Shown here: positions 1 to 7,699 of the stretch, piece after piece
Layout: each line of letters starts with the position of its first letter
Position numbering within the stretch: position 1 is the first letter of the stretch
Origin: Cryomorphaceae bacterium ASP10-05a
GTDB lineage: Bacteria; Bacteroidota; Bacteroidia; Flavobacteriales_D; Sanyastnellaceae
Reading direction: 5' to 3'
Length of the DNA stretch: 34,043 bases
NCBI GenBank assembly: GCA_000981645.1
Contig: LAQC01000019.1
Coordinates: forward strand, 122,509 to 156,551
The notes under the pieces: generated by a model
Told to the model about the DNA's origin: nothing
The model's input: the letters and a program-made list of their open reading frames with translations, nothing else
The model's database searches: none
Translations under genes and position numbers: made by a program

Positions 1-33
1 TCCTTTTTTTCCTTTTAATAATCCATTTGACAT
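1..33 (-). CDS. fabI: Enoyl-ACP reductase FabI, N-terminal fragment (cut by window edge)
   Basis: Only eleven codons are visible, read from an ATG at 33-31 on the minus strand: MSNGLLKGKKG. This closely resembles the start of Bacteroidota FabI proteins, which begin M-x-x-(N/G)LLKGK(K/R)G just before the glycine-rich NAD-binding segment. FabI is the NADH-dependent enoyl-ACP reductase of fatty-acid synthesis. It lies 33 bases downstream of the flavoprotein gene on the same strand, with no terminator between them, so the two may be cotranscribed. The identification rests on a very short peptide and is an inference; the sequence left of the window would decide it. Confidence 0.5.
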   Translation of the reverse strand, partial: MSNGLLKGKKG

Positions 34-66
34 GGTTCTTAAGTTTTGTGGTTTATGACCCCAAAT

Positions 67-1278
67 CTAAACTTTTTTTGAGATAGCTGAAGCAGCTAAA
101 TAAGAGGTTGTCCACGCCGCTTGAAAGTTATAGCCACCGGTATATCCATCTATATTTATTACCTCTCCGGCAAAGTATAAACCCGAAGCTTTTTTACTCT
201 CCATTGTTTTGAAATTCACTTCTTTTAAGCTTACGCCTCCCGCAGTTACAAATTCCTCTTTAAAAGTACTTTTACCATTTACCTGATATTCCATTCTTTT
301 TAAAGAAGAAATCAAAGAGCTTTTTTCTGCTTTTCTTAATTCAGGCCAAATTCTGTCTTCGGGTACTTTAGCCGCACTTAGCAGGTAATTCCAGAATCTC
401 TTAGGAAAATCAAATGTATTGTGATTATAAATATTCTTCGTAGAGCTCCTTTGAACATCCATTAACATCTCGGATAGTACATCTTCATTCACCTCAGGAA
501 TAAAATCCACTAAAATTCCGAATTTATAATCTAACTCATTTAATAGAGGTGCTTCGGCAGAGGACAACTTCAAAATAGCAGGTGCACTTAAACCCCAATG
601 AGTGAATAACAATGGACCAGTAGTAAAAGACTTTTTTTTCTTAATCTTCACCTTGACATTAGCTATACTCAATCCAGCTAGATCATGGATTTTTTTATCA
701 GCTATATTAAAAGTGAATAATGATGGAACAGGCTCGACTATTCTGTGGCCTAGAGATTTTAACAGCTTCCAGATTTTAGACGAACTACCAGCTGCCATTA
801 TAATATCGTCAGCTTCTAGGCGTTCATCATTAATATCCACAAACCATTTACTTCCTATTCTTTCAATGGAGTTTACTCCTGATTTCAACCTCACTTTTAC
901 GCCATACTTTTCTACTTCATCAGTAAAACAGTCGATTATAGTCTGTGAAGAATTAGAAACTGGAAACATTCTGCCGTCTTCTTCAGTTTTTAACTCTACT
1001 CCTCTTTCTTCAAACCACTTAATAGTATTCAACGGTTGGAAATTATAAAAAGCTCCTAGTAATTCTTTCTTTCCTCTAGGATAAAATTTCACTAATTCTT
1101 TAGGTTCGAAACATGAATGTGTAACATTACATCTTCCTCCTCCTGAAATTTTAACTTTTCCTAAAACTGAATTTGATTTTTCCAGAATGGTAATTCTATA
1201 ATCCGGGCAAGACTTGGCGAGGTTAATCGCACCAAAGAATCCAGCGGCTCCTCCTCCTATAATAAGTATACTTCTCAT
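67..1278 (-). CDS. NAD(P)/FAD-dependent oxidoreductase, HI0933/BaiN-like (YhiN) family
   Basis: A 403-residue flavoprotein of about the usual length for the HI0933/YhiN family. The N-terminus has a beta strand and the dinucleotide motif GGGAAG (residues 8-13), followed by a conserved SGGGRCN segment near residue 46. The C-terminus carries the second FAD-binding signature, GLYFAGEV, then DGYTGGYN, which closes the FAD site. There is no signal peptide or membrane segment, so it should be cytoplasmic. Members include BaiN, a bile-acid-dehydroxylation flavoprotein of gut bacteria, but the substrate of the environmental family members is unknown and I do not assign one. The ATG at 1278 places the Rossmann strand directly at the N-terminus, as expected. 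It is divergent from the dipeptidyl peptidase gene across a 241-base gap. Confidence 0.88.
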   Translation of the reverse strand: MRSILIIGGGAAGFFGAINLAKSCPDYRITILEKSNSVLGKVKISGGGRCNVTHSCFEPKELVKFYPRGKKELLGAFYNFQPLNTIKWFEERGVELKTEEDGRMFPVSNSSQTIIDCFTDEVEKYGVKVRLKSGVNSIERIGSKWFVDINDERLEADDIIMAAGSSSKIWKLLKSLGHRIVEPVPSLFTFNIADKKIHDLAGLSIANVKVKIKKKKSFTTGPLLFTHWGLSAPAILKLSSAEAPLLNELDYKFGILVDFIPEVNEDVLSEMLMDVQRSSTKNIYNHNTFDFPKRFWNYLLSAAKVPEDRIWPELRKAEKSSLISSLKRMEYQVNGKSTFKEEFVTAGGVSLKEVNFKTMESKKASGLYFAGEVINIDGYTGGYNFQAAWTTSYLAASAISKKV

Positions 1279-1301
1279 GGCTATTTTTGAAAAAACCCCT
1301 A

Positions 1302-1365
1302 CTTGCGCAGAGGTTTTAACTTAACTGAAAAACTAAAAACTATCTTAATCCTTTAATCGCGCAAG
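1302..1365. promoter_or_regulatory. GC-rich inverted repeat in the divergent flavoprotein/DPP IV gap
   Basis: CTTGCGC (1302-1308) and GCGCAAG (1359-1365) are perfect complements 50 bases apart within an otherwise A+T-rich intergenic region. They could be a paired operator or the base of a long hairpin. They lie just upstream of the flavoprotein start. No regulator is recognised. Confidence 0.3.
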
Positions 1366-1519
1366 GTCATAACGGATTTTGACTTAACAAATGTAGTTTA
1401 AAACATACACTTTGGTCAGAGGATATAAGAACTATTAATTAAGCCTCATTTCATCAAATCAATTTTTATAGACATACATATAAATTTCTATCTTCGGCAG
1501 CCTATAATTAATAGAGAAA

Positions 1520-3700
1520 ATGAAAAAAATATTTACACTACTAGCATTTATGAGTTTGATGAGTCCTTTTTTAGTTGCTCAAAACTCTGACATCACTTTA
1601 GAGGAGATATGGGCAAGCGGAAAGTTCAGTGCTGATTACGTTTGGGGTCAACGCTCCATGAGTGAAGGTAAGCACTACACTACTTCTGAAGGAGGTAAAA
1701 TAATAAAGAATGCCTATTCTACTGGTGAAGAAGTAGCTGTCATTTTTGACCCTTCTAATTTCGCAGAAGAAGAAGAGCTGAATGTGAGCGATTATCAGTT
1801 TAGCGCAGATGAGAGTAAGCTATTGCTGGCATCTGAAACTGAATCTATATACAGACACAGCAGCAGGTCTAACTATTACATATATAGTATAACGAATAAT
1901 ACATTAACTCCATTAACCGACTTTAGTAAAGGAAAACAGAGACTGGCTGAATTCAGTCCTAATGGAGATAAAGTAGCCTTTGTTAGAAAGAATAATTTAT
2001 TCAGTGTAGAAAACGGAGAGGAAACTCAAATCACAGTTGATGGTGAGATGAATAAAATCATTAACGGAGCTACTGATTGGGTTTACGAGGAGGAGTTTGG
2101 TTTTGACAAAGGCTTTTACTGGTCTCCTGATGGAGATAGATTAGGCTTTTACAGAATGGATGAAAGTGAAGTGAAAGAATTCCAAATGGCTATGTATGGA
2201 GACTTATATCCAGAGCAGTATAAGTTTAAATACCCTAAAGCTGGGGAAAAGAACTCTGATGTTTCTATTCATGTGTTTGATTTCAACTCTGGAAAAACGA
2301 GACTGGTGAACACAGGAAAAGAAAAGGATATCTACTTCCCTAGAATCCAGTGGAGTTTGAGCAATGACGGTCTATGTATTATGAGATTAAACAGGCATCA
2401 GAACCACTTAGAGTTTTTACTTACTGATTTAACTCAGAAAAATTTAGGAGATATCAAGCCGAGTAAAATCTATGATGAAACCTCGGATACCTACATAGAG
2501 ATTAATGACAACCTGACCTTTATGGATGATAACAACTGTTTCCTATGGAATAGCAGTAAGGACGGTTATAACCACTTGTATTTATTCGATACTACTGGTA
2601 AAGAAAAAGCTCAGCTTACATCTGGAAATTGGGATGTGATTGAATATTTAGGAGTAGATGAAAAGAAAGGAATGTTCTACTATTCTAGTTCTGAGGTTTC
2701 ACCGATGGAGCAGCATATTTATAAAAAAGGAATTTATAAAAGAATAAAAGAAAAATTATCAACTAAATCAGGTGTTAACAGTGCCACATTTAGCGCAGGA
2801 TTTAAATATTATGTAATCAATAACTCCAGCGCTAATACTCCTGCATCTTTTGTGCTGTATAACACTAAAGGTAAAGAGATAAGAACTTTGGTAGATAACG
2901 CAGCGTTGCAACGCACGTTAGAAACATACGACTTAACTCCCAAAGAATTTTTCACCTTCGAAAACACAAATGGAGATGAGCTAAACTGCTGGATGATTAA
3001 ACCAGCCAACTACGATGTTTCTAAAAAATATCCTGTTTATGTCAATATCTATGGTGGTCCTGGACATAATACTGTAATGGATAGTTTTGACGGAAGAAAC
3101 TACTTATGGCACCAGTTATTAAGTCAAGCAGGCTATTATGTTATCTCATGTGATCCAAGAGGGACTATGTTCAGAGGAAAAGAATTCTTCCATAGCACCT
3201 ACTTGCAGTTGGGAAAAAACGAAACAGAAGATTTTATAGACTTAGCCAAGCATTTAAAAACATGGGGAGATGTGGATGCAGAAAGAATAGGAATTCAAGG
3301 ATGGAGCTATGGAGGATATATGGCTAGTAACTGCATCACACAAGGAGCAGATGAATTTAAAATGGCTATAGCAGTGGCTCCAGTAACTAACTGGAAGTAC
3401 TATGATTCTATTTACACAGAACGATTTATGCGAACTCCGCAGGAGAATAAAGATGGTTATGAAAATAACTCTCCTATAAATCATGTAGAAAAATTAAAAG
3501 GAAAGTATTTCTTAATCCACGGCTCTGCCGATGATAACGTGCACTACCAGAACACTATGGAGATGGTAAATGCACTAGTAGCCAATAATAAACAGTTCGA
3601 TTTATTTATTTATCCAGACAGAAACCATGGTATTTACGGAGGCTATACTCGTCTTCATTTGTTTACCATGATGAGAGACTATATATTTGAAAACTTATAA
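1520..3700 (+). CDS. Exported S9B dipeptidyl peptidase IV-like protease
   Basis: A 726-residue secreted serine exopeptidase that removes Xaa-Pro (or Xaa-Ala) dipeptides from peptide N-termini. Residues 1-20 form a signal peptide ending FLVAQ. An eight-bladed-propeller DPP IV N-terminal domain follows and contains the diagnostic DWVYEEE loop (residues 186-192), whose glutamates bind the substrate amino terminus. The C-terminal alpha/beta hydrolase domain has the nucleophile elbow GWSYGG with Ser596, Asp671 in HGSADDN (Asn673 also conserved) and His703 in DRNHGIYGG. YGGPGH near residue 513 matches the oxyanion-hole region. All catalytic features are intact. The POT transporter starts 27 bases downstream, so extracytoplasmic dipeptide release and uptake are probably coexpressed. 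The final residues show no T9SS sorting domain, so a periplasmic location is likely. Confidence 0.95.
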   Translation: MKKIFTLLAFMSLMSPFLVAQNSDITLEEIWASGKFSADYVWGQRSMSEGKHYTTSEGGKIIKNAYSTGEEVAVIFDPSNFAEEEELNVSDYQFSADESKLLLASETESIYRHSSRSNYYIYSITNNTLTPLTDFSKGKQRLAEFSPNGDKVAFVRKNNLFSVENGEETQITVDGEMNKIINGATDWVYEEEFGFDKGFYWSPDGDRLGFYRMDESEVKEFQMAMYGDLYPEQYKFKYPKAGEKNSDVSIHVFDFNSGKTRLVNTGKEKDIYFPRIQWSLSNDGLCIMRLNRHQNHLEFLLTDLTQKNLGDIKPSKIYDETSDTYIEINDNLTFMDDNNCFLWNSSKDGYNHLYLFDTTGKEKAQLTSGNWDVIEYLGVDEKKGMFYYSSSEVSPMEQHIYKKGIYKRIKEKLSTKSGVNSATFSAGFKYYVINNSSANTPASFVLYNTKGKEIRTLVDNAALQRTLETYDLTPKEFFTFENTNGDELNCWMIKPANYDVSKKYPVYVNIYGGPGHNTVMDSFDGRNYLWHQLLSQAGYYVISCDPRGTMFRGKEFFHSTYLQLGKNETEDFIDLAKHLKTWGDVDAERIGIQGWSYGGYMASNCITQGADEFKMAIAVAPVTNWKYYDSIYTERFMRTPQENKDGYENNSPINHVEKLKGKYFLIHGSADDNVHYQNTMEMVNALVANNKQFDLFIYPDRNHGIYGGYTRLHLFTMMRDYIFENL
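2903..2914. repeat. Palindrome GCGTTGCAACGC, copy 1 (inside DPP IV gene)
   Basis: Exact 12-bp palindrome read in frame as Ala-Leu-Gln-Arg (residues 462-465), using codons (GCG, CGC) that are uncommon in this A+T-rich DNA. It is identical to the copy at 26791. Confidence 0.7.
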
Positions 3701-3727
3701 TTAACTAACCAATTAATAATTAATCAA

Positions 3728-5341
3728 ATGAAAGAAAGCGGACACAAGCTAGATCATGAGCTAACTCCTGACGAAGGAGAAAATCAAATGTTCGGGCACC
3801 CAAAAGGGTTGTTCTATTTATTCTTTGCTGAGCTATGGGAACGTTTTTCATTCTATGGAATGAGAGCTTTGTTAGTTCTTTATCTAATAAATGACTTATT
3901 CCAAAATTTAGCTAACGGGACAGAAGTAGCTTATGAAATATATGCCGCTTATGGATCTTTGGTTTATTTCACTCCTGCTCTCGGTGGAATGATAGCAGAT
4001 AGGTTAATTGGTCATAAAAATTCTATTGTGCTTGGTGCTATATTAATGACGCTCGGTCATTTTGTAATGGCATTTGAAGATGAGTATATTTTTTATATAG
4101 CTTTAGGTCTTCTTATTATGGGTAATGGGTTCTTTAAGCCTAACATTTCTACGATGGTAGGTGGCCTTTACAAACAAGGAGATGTGAGAAGAGATGCAGG
4201 ATTCACCATTTTCTATTTAGGTATAAATGTGGGTGCATTTATCGCACCACTAATCTGTGGATGGCTTGGTACAAGTTATGGATGGCATTATGGTTTTGGT
4301 GCAGCTGGAATTGGAATGTTAGCAGGACTTGCAGTGTTCTGGTATGGTGCAGGAAATAACATCTATGGCGACCAAGGACATCAGCCGAAAGAATGGAAAG
4401 ACAAAACTATAGCAGGAATGAACATAAGAGTTCCTGTTTGGATTCTATCATTTGCAGCTGTACCTGTTTTTGCTTACTTAGTACAAAACAACTCAACTAA
4501 AATATTAGCGGGTATTTTTGAAGACATGGGCATGCTGCAGTTCCTTCTCTTTACTCTCTTATTGTTAGTGATCTTGTATATCGTATTTATTTCGATTTTC
4601 AAACTATCTAGACAAGAGGTTTCGAGGCTAGTAGTAGTTTGCGTGTTGACCTTATTCATCACAGTTTTCTGGTCGTTCTTCGAACAATCAGGAAGTGCTC
4701 TTACTAATTTTGCTGAACAAAATGTGAATTTGGTAGGTCTAAATGCTTCTCAAACTAATTCAATCAACCCATTCTGGATTATGATTCTGGCTATTCCATT
4801 CTCTTTAATGTGGAAAGCATTGGACAAAAGAGGACTAAACCCAAATACTCCAGTAAAATTTGCTTTAGGTATTGCTCAGTTGGGTGTTGGTTTCTTAGTG
4901 TTCTCATTGGCAGCAGGAAGTGCTGATGCTAATGGTATGGTGCCGATGATGTTCTTGATTATTGGTTATCTACTTCTTACAACTGGAGAACTCTTTGTTT
5001 CTCCTATTGGTCTTTCCAAAGTTACTGAACTTTCTCCTGCTTGGCTAACTGCTTTTATGATGGGAGTTTGGTTCTTATCTTCTTCTTTCGCTCACTTTAT
5101 AGCTGGAATAATTTCCAAAATGACTATTAGCGATAATGGAGCAGATGGATGGATTCAAACCACGGCAAAGGGTATAACAGGAATGAATGATTCTGCTCTA
5201 GACGGAGCTAGTGAAGGCATGATTAACTTAGCCAACTACACTAATGTATTTGCTCAAATAGGAATTTTATCTTTAATAATAGCTGCAATGGCTTTAGCGG
5301 TCTCACCTATTTTGAAAAAGATGATGTACGGAGTAAAATAG
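3728..5341 (+). CDS. POT-family proton-coupled di/tripeptide transporter (MFS)
   Basis: A 537-residue inner-membrane transporter of the PTR2/POT family with 12-14 hydrophobic helices. The family's proton-coupling motif is present on helix 1 as ExxERFSFYG (Glu35, Glu38, Arg39). An MFS motif-A-like loop (GGMIADRLIGH) follows helix 2, and the PTR2 signature FYLGINVGAF sits at residues 162-171. The family imports di- and tripeptides using the proton gradient. It follows the DPP IV gene by 27 bases and ends at a strong intrinsic terminator, which suggests a two-gene peptide-scavenging operon. The ATG at 3728 leaves about 25 hydrophilic residues before helix 1, a normal length. Substrate range cannot be read from the sequence. 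Confidence 0.95.
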   Translation: MKESGHKLDHELTPDEGENQMFGHPKGLFYLFFAELWERFSFYGMRALLVLYLINDLFQNLANGTEVAYEIYAAYGSLVYFTPALGGMIADRLIGHKNSIVLGAILMTLGHFVMAFEDEYIFYIALGLLIMGNGFFKPNISTMVGGLYKQGDVRRDAGFTIFYLGINVGAFIAPLICGWLGTSYGWHYGFGAAGIGMLAGLAVFWYGAGNNIYGDQGHQPKEWKDKTIAGMNIRVPVWILSFAAVPVFAYLVQNNSTKILAGIFEDMGMLQFLLFTLLLLVILYIVFISIFKLSRQEVSRLVVVCVLTLFITVFWSFFEQSGSALTNFAEQNVNLVGLNASQTNSINPFWIMILAIPFSLMWKALDKRGLNPNTPVKFALGIAQLGVGFLVFSLAAGSADANGMVPMMFLIIGYLLLTTGELFVSPIGLSKVTELSPAWLTAFMMGVWFLSSSFAHFIAGIISKMTISDNGADGWIQTTAKGITGMNDSALDGASEGMINLANYTNVFAQIGILSLIIAAMALAVSPILKKMMYGVK

Positions 5342-5360
5342 ATCCAAAATAATTTATTTA

Positions 5361-5388
5361 AAAGCCCTCTAACGAGGGCTTTTTTTTT
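5361..5388 (+). terminator. Intrinsic terminator after the POT transporter gene
   Basis: A perfect 9-bp stem, AAAGCCCTC / GAGGGCTTT, with a 4-base loop (TAAC) is followed by an uninterrupted run of T. It starts 19 bases after the transporter stop codon and closes the DPP IV-POT transcription unit before citrate synthase. Confidence 0.93.
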
Positions 5389-5424
5389 ACACCGTTTTTG
5401 GTAACCTTTTGGTGATAATCGAGG

Positions 5425-5432
5425 TAAATTTG
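5425..5432 (+). promoter_or_regulatory. Possible Bacteroidota -7 promoter element for citrate synthase
   Basis: TAAATTTG is an exact match to the TAnnTTTG -7 element described for Bacteroidota. A TTTG at 5397-5400 lies 24 bases upstream, slightly farther than usual for the -33 element. Transcription from here would give a leader of roughly 45 bases before the gltA ATG. The upstream terminator makes a promoter in this gap likely; the exact site is an inference. Confidence 0.4.
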
Positions 5433-5440
5433 TTAGTATA

Positions 5441-5449
5441 TTGCAACGC
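5441..5449. repeat. Half-site TTGCAACGC in the gltA leader
   Basis: This is the reverse complement of GCGTTGCAA. It lies 33 bases before the citrate synthase ATG, in context ATTGCAACGC, the same 10-mer as at 18604. Confidence 0.55.
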
Positions 5450-5482
5450 TAATTAATCCCCCTAAAAACAGTAATAAAGGAC

Positions 5483-6769
5483 ATGAGTGAAACCGCGAAA
5501 ATTATCTTAGACGGAAAGGAATATGAACTTCCAGTAATCACAGGAAGCGAAAACGAAAAAGCCATAGACATAAGCAAGTTAAGAGCAATGACTGGATATG
5601 TTACTATGGACCCTGGGTTTAAAAACACAGGTTCCACAAAATCTGCCATTACATTCTTAGATGGTGAAAAAGGTATTCTAAGTTATCGTGGTTATCCTAT
5701 AGAGCAGTTAGCAGAAAAGGCTTCTTTTATCGAAGTCTCTTATTTATTGATTTATGGAGAACTTCCTAATACTGAACAATTAGAGTATTTCAGTGAGAGT
5801 ATTACTCATCATACTTTGGTGCATGAGGATATGAAACGTTTCTTCGAAGCTTTTCCTACTAATGCTCACCCTATGGGTATTTTGAGTTCTATGATCTCTT
5901 CTCTTTCTACATTCTATCCTGAGTCTCAAAACCCGAATAGATCAATAGAAGATATAGATTTAACTATACATAGACTGATAGCTAAGTTACCTACTCTAGC
6001 GGCTCAAGCGCATAAAAACAGCATGGGACATCCGTTGATCTACCCTAATAACGATTTAAGCTACACTAAGAATTTCTTGAACATGATGTTCGGAATGCCT
6101 ACTGAAGATTATGATATTAACCCTGTGGTTAATGATGCATTAAATAAGCTTCTTATTCTTCATGCTGATCATGAGCAGAACTGTTCTACTTCTACAGTAA
6201 GAGTCGTAGGTTCTTCTCAGGCCAATTTATACTCTTCTATATCGGCAGGTATAGCAGCCTTGTGGGGTCCACTTCATGGAGGTGCTAACCAGGCAGTAAT
6301 TGAAATGTTGGAATCTATAAAGTCAAGTGGAACTCCACTTCAGCATTGGGTAGACAAAGCAAAAGATAAATCTGACTCATTTAGATTGATGGGATTCGGG
6401 CATAGAGTATATAAGAATTTCGATCCTAGAGCTAAGATTATTAAGAAAGCTGCTGACGATGTACTAGAGGCTTTAGGAATAGATGACCCTGTTTTAAACA
6501 TAGCCAAAGAATTAGAGGCTGTAGCATTAAAAGATCCTTATTTTGTAGAAAGAGGATTATATCCTAATGTAGATTTCTATTCAGGAATTATATATAGAGC
6601 TCTAGGAATACCTACTGAAATGTTTACTGTAATGTTCGCTCTAGGGAGACTACCTGGATGGATAGCACAGTGGAAAGAAATGGTAGAAGATAGAGCTCCT
6701 ATTGGTAGACCAAGACAAATCTATACTGGTGCTAACGCCAGAGATTATGTAGATATTAAAAATAGATAG
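5483..6769 (+). CDS. gltA: Citrate synthase
   Basis: A 428-residue, full-length type II (gram-negative hexameric-type) citrate synthase that condenses acetyl-CoA and oxaloacetate to citrate in the TCA cycle. The three catalytic residues are visible: His265 in GPLHGGAN, His307 in GFGHRVYKNFDPRA and Asp364 in NVDFYSG, almost the same numbering as the E. coli enzyme (264, 305, 362). HADHEQNCSTSTVR near residue 230 is the other family hallmark. The N-terminal extension typical of the type II enzymes is present. The gene stands alone between two intrinsic terminators that use nearly the same stem sequence, so it is probably monocistronic. I see no neighbouring TCA-cycle genes. Confidence 0.97.
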   Translation: MSETAKIILDGKEYELPVITGSENEKAIDISKLRAMTGYVTMDPGFKNTGSTKSAITFLDGEKGILSYRGYPIEQLAEKASFIEVSYLLIYGELPNTEQLEYFSESITHHTLVHEDMKRFFEAFPTNAHPMGILSSMISSLSTFYPESQNPNRSIEDIDLTIHRLIAKLPTLAAQAHKNSMGHPLIYPNNDLSYTKNFLNMMFGMPTEDYDINPVVNDALNKLLILHADHEQNCSTSTVRVVGSSQANLYSSISAGIAALWGPLHGGANQAVIEMLESIKSSGTPLQHWVDKAKDKSDSFRLMGFGHRVYKNFDPRAKIIKKAADDVLEALGIDDPVLNIAKELEAVALKDPYFVERGLYPNVDFYSGIIYRALGIPTEMFTVMFALGRLPGWIAQWKEMVEDRAPIGRPRQIYTGANARDYVDIKNR

Positions 6770-6790
6770 ATTTTTTTTCTTAAAAGAAAC

Positions 6791-6827
6791 AAGCCCTCTT
6801 CTGGTACTACCATTAGAGGGCTTTTTA
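6791..6827 (+). terminator. Intrinsic terminator after gltA
   Basis: A 9-bp stem, AAGCCCTCT (6791-6799) / AGAGGGCTT (6815-6823), encloses an inner 4-bp stem (TGGT/ACCA) and runs into a T tract. It begins 21 bases after the gltA stop. The outer stem repeats the GCCCTC/GAGGGC core of the terminator upstream of gltA. Confidence 0.92.
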
Positions 6828-6940
6828 TTTGGTTATTATAATAATTCCAATTACTCATACTGTATAAATCCTGCTTGTTATTTGTAATAAAATGATTCTC
6901 CCTTGGGGAATTAACTATTTGCAGACCTTATTTTAGCAGA

Positions 6941-7699
6941 ATGGAAAATGGATATGTAAAAGTCAGAACCGAAAATTTTATTTCTACTATAGAGTTTTAT
7001 CACCCAGCAAGTAATTCTTTACCTGGCGGCATCTTAGCCGAATTGGCTGCTGCCATAACACGTTTAGGAACTGATGAAAAAACATTAGTAATTATCCTAA
7101 AAAGTGCAGGTGAAAGAGCGTTTTGTGCTGGAGCGAGCTTTGATGAACTTATAGCTATCGATGATGAAGCTACCGGTAAAAAGTTCTTTTCAGGATTTGC
7201 TAGTGTAATTAACGCTTGTAGGAAGTGTCCGAAATTTATTATTGGCAGAGTCCAAGGTAAAGCTGTCGGTGGTGGTGTAGGCGTGGCTTCTGCGGTAGAC
7301 TATTGCTACGCTACTAAGCATGCTGCGGTAAAGCTATCAGAATTGGCTGTAGGAATAGGTCCATTCGTAGTAGGTCCTGCTGTAGAACGGAAAATAGGAA
7401 ATTCTGCCATGAGCCAGTTAACTATAAATGCTACGGAGTGGAAAAGTGCTGATTGGGCTGCGGAAAAAGGACTCTATGCAGAAACTTTCGACACTGCTGA
7501 AGAGATGGATACAGCTATCCAAGATTTGTCCAATAAACTAGCTACGAGTAATCCTGAGGCGATGAGAATGCTCAAGGAAATATTCTGGCAAGGTACGGAG
7601 CACTGGGATACGCTCCTGGCTGAGCGCGCCCAAATGAGCGGAACCCTTGTTTTAAGTGATTTCACTCGAAATGCGATTAATAAGTTTAAATCCAAATAA
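6941..7699 (+). CDS. Enoyl-CoA hydratase/isomerase (crotonase) family protein
   Basis: A 252-residue cytoplasmic crotonase-fold protein. The oxyanion-hole segments are recognisable: RAFCAGASFDEL around residues 59-70 and GKAVGGGVGVAS around residues 107-118. In hydratases the second segment reads GGGCEL with a catalytic Glu; here that position is Gly114. The other catalytic Glu is kept as Glu134 in KLSELAVGIG. Loss of the first and retention of the second glutamate is seen in enoyl-CoA isomerases, so an isomerase or another acyl-CoA reaction fits better than classical hydration. The substrate is unknown. The stop overlaps the next gene's ATG by one base (TAATG), so translation of the deformylase homologue is probably coupled to it. 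Confidence 0.88.
   Translation: MENGYVKVRTENFISTIEFYHPASNSLPGGILAELAAAITRLGTDEKTLVIILKSAGERAFCAGASFDELIAIDDEATGKKFFSGFASVINACRKCPKFIIGRVQGKAVGGGVGVASAVDYCYATKHAAVKLSELAVGIGPFVVGPAVERKIGNSAMSQLTINATEWKSADWAAEKGLYAETFDTAEEMDTAIQDLSNKLATSNPEAMRMLKEIFWQGTEHWDTLLAERAQMSGTLVLSDFTRNAINKFKSK

Noticed and set aside
602-1048. Open frame of 148 codons on the plus strand across the flavoprotein gene
   Set aside because: It lies wholly opposite a clear FAD protein with intact motifs and gives a low-complexity peptide without family resemblance; it is a shadow frame.
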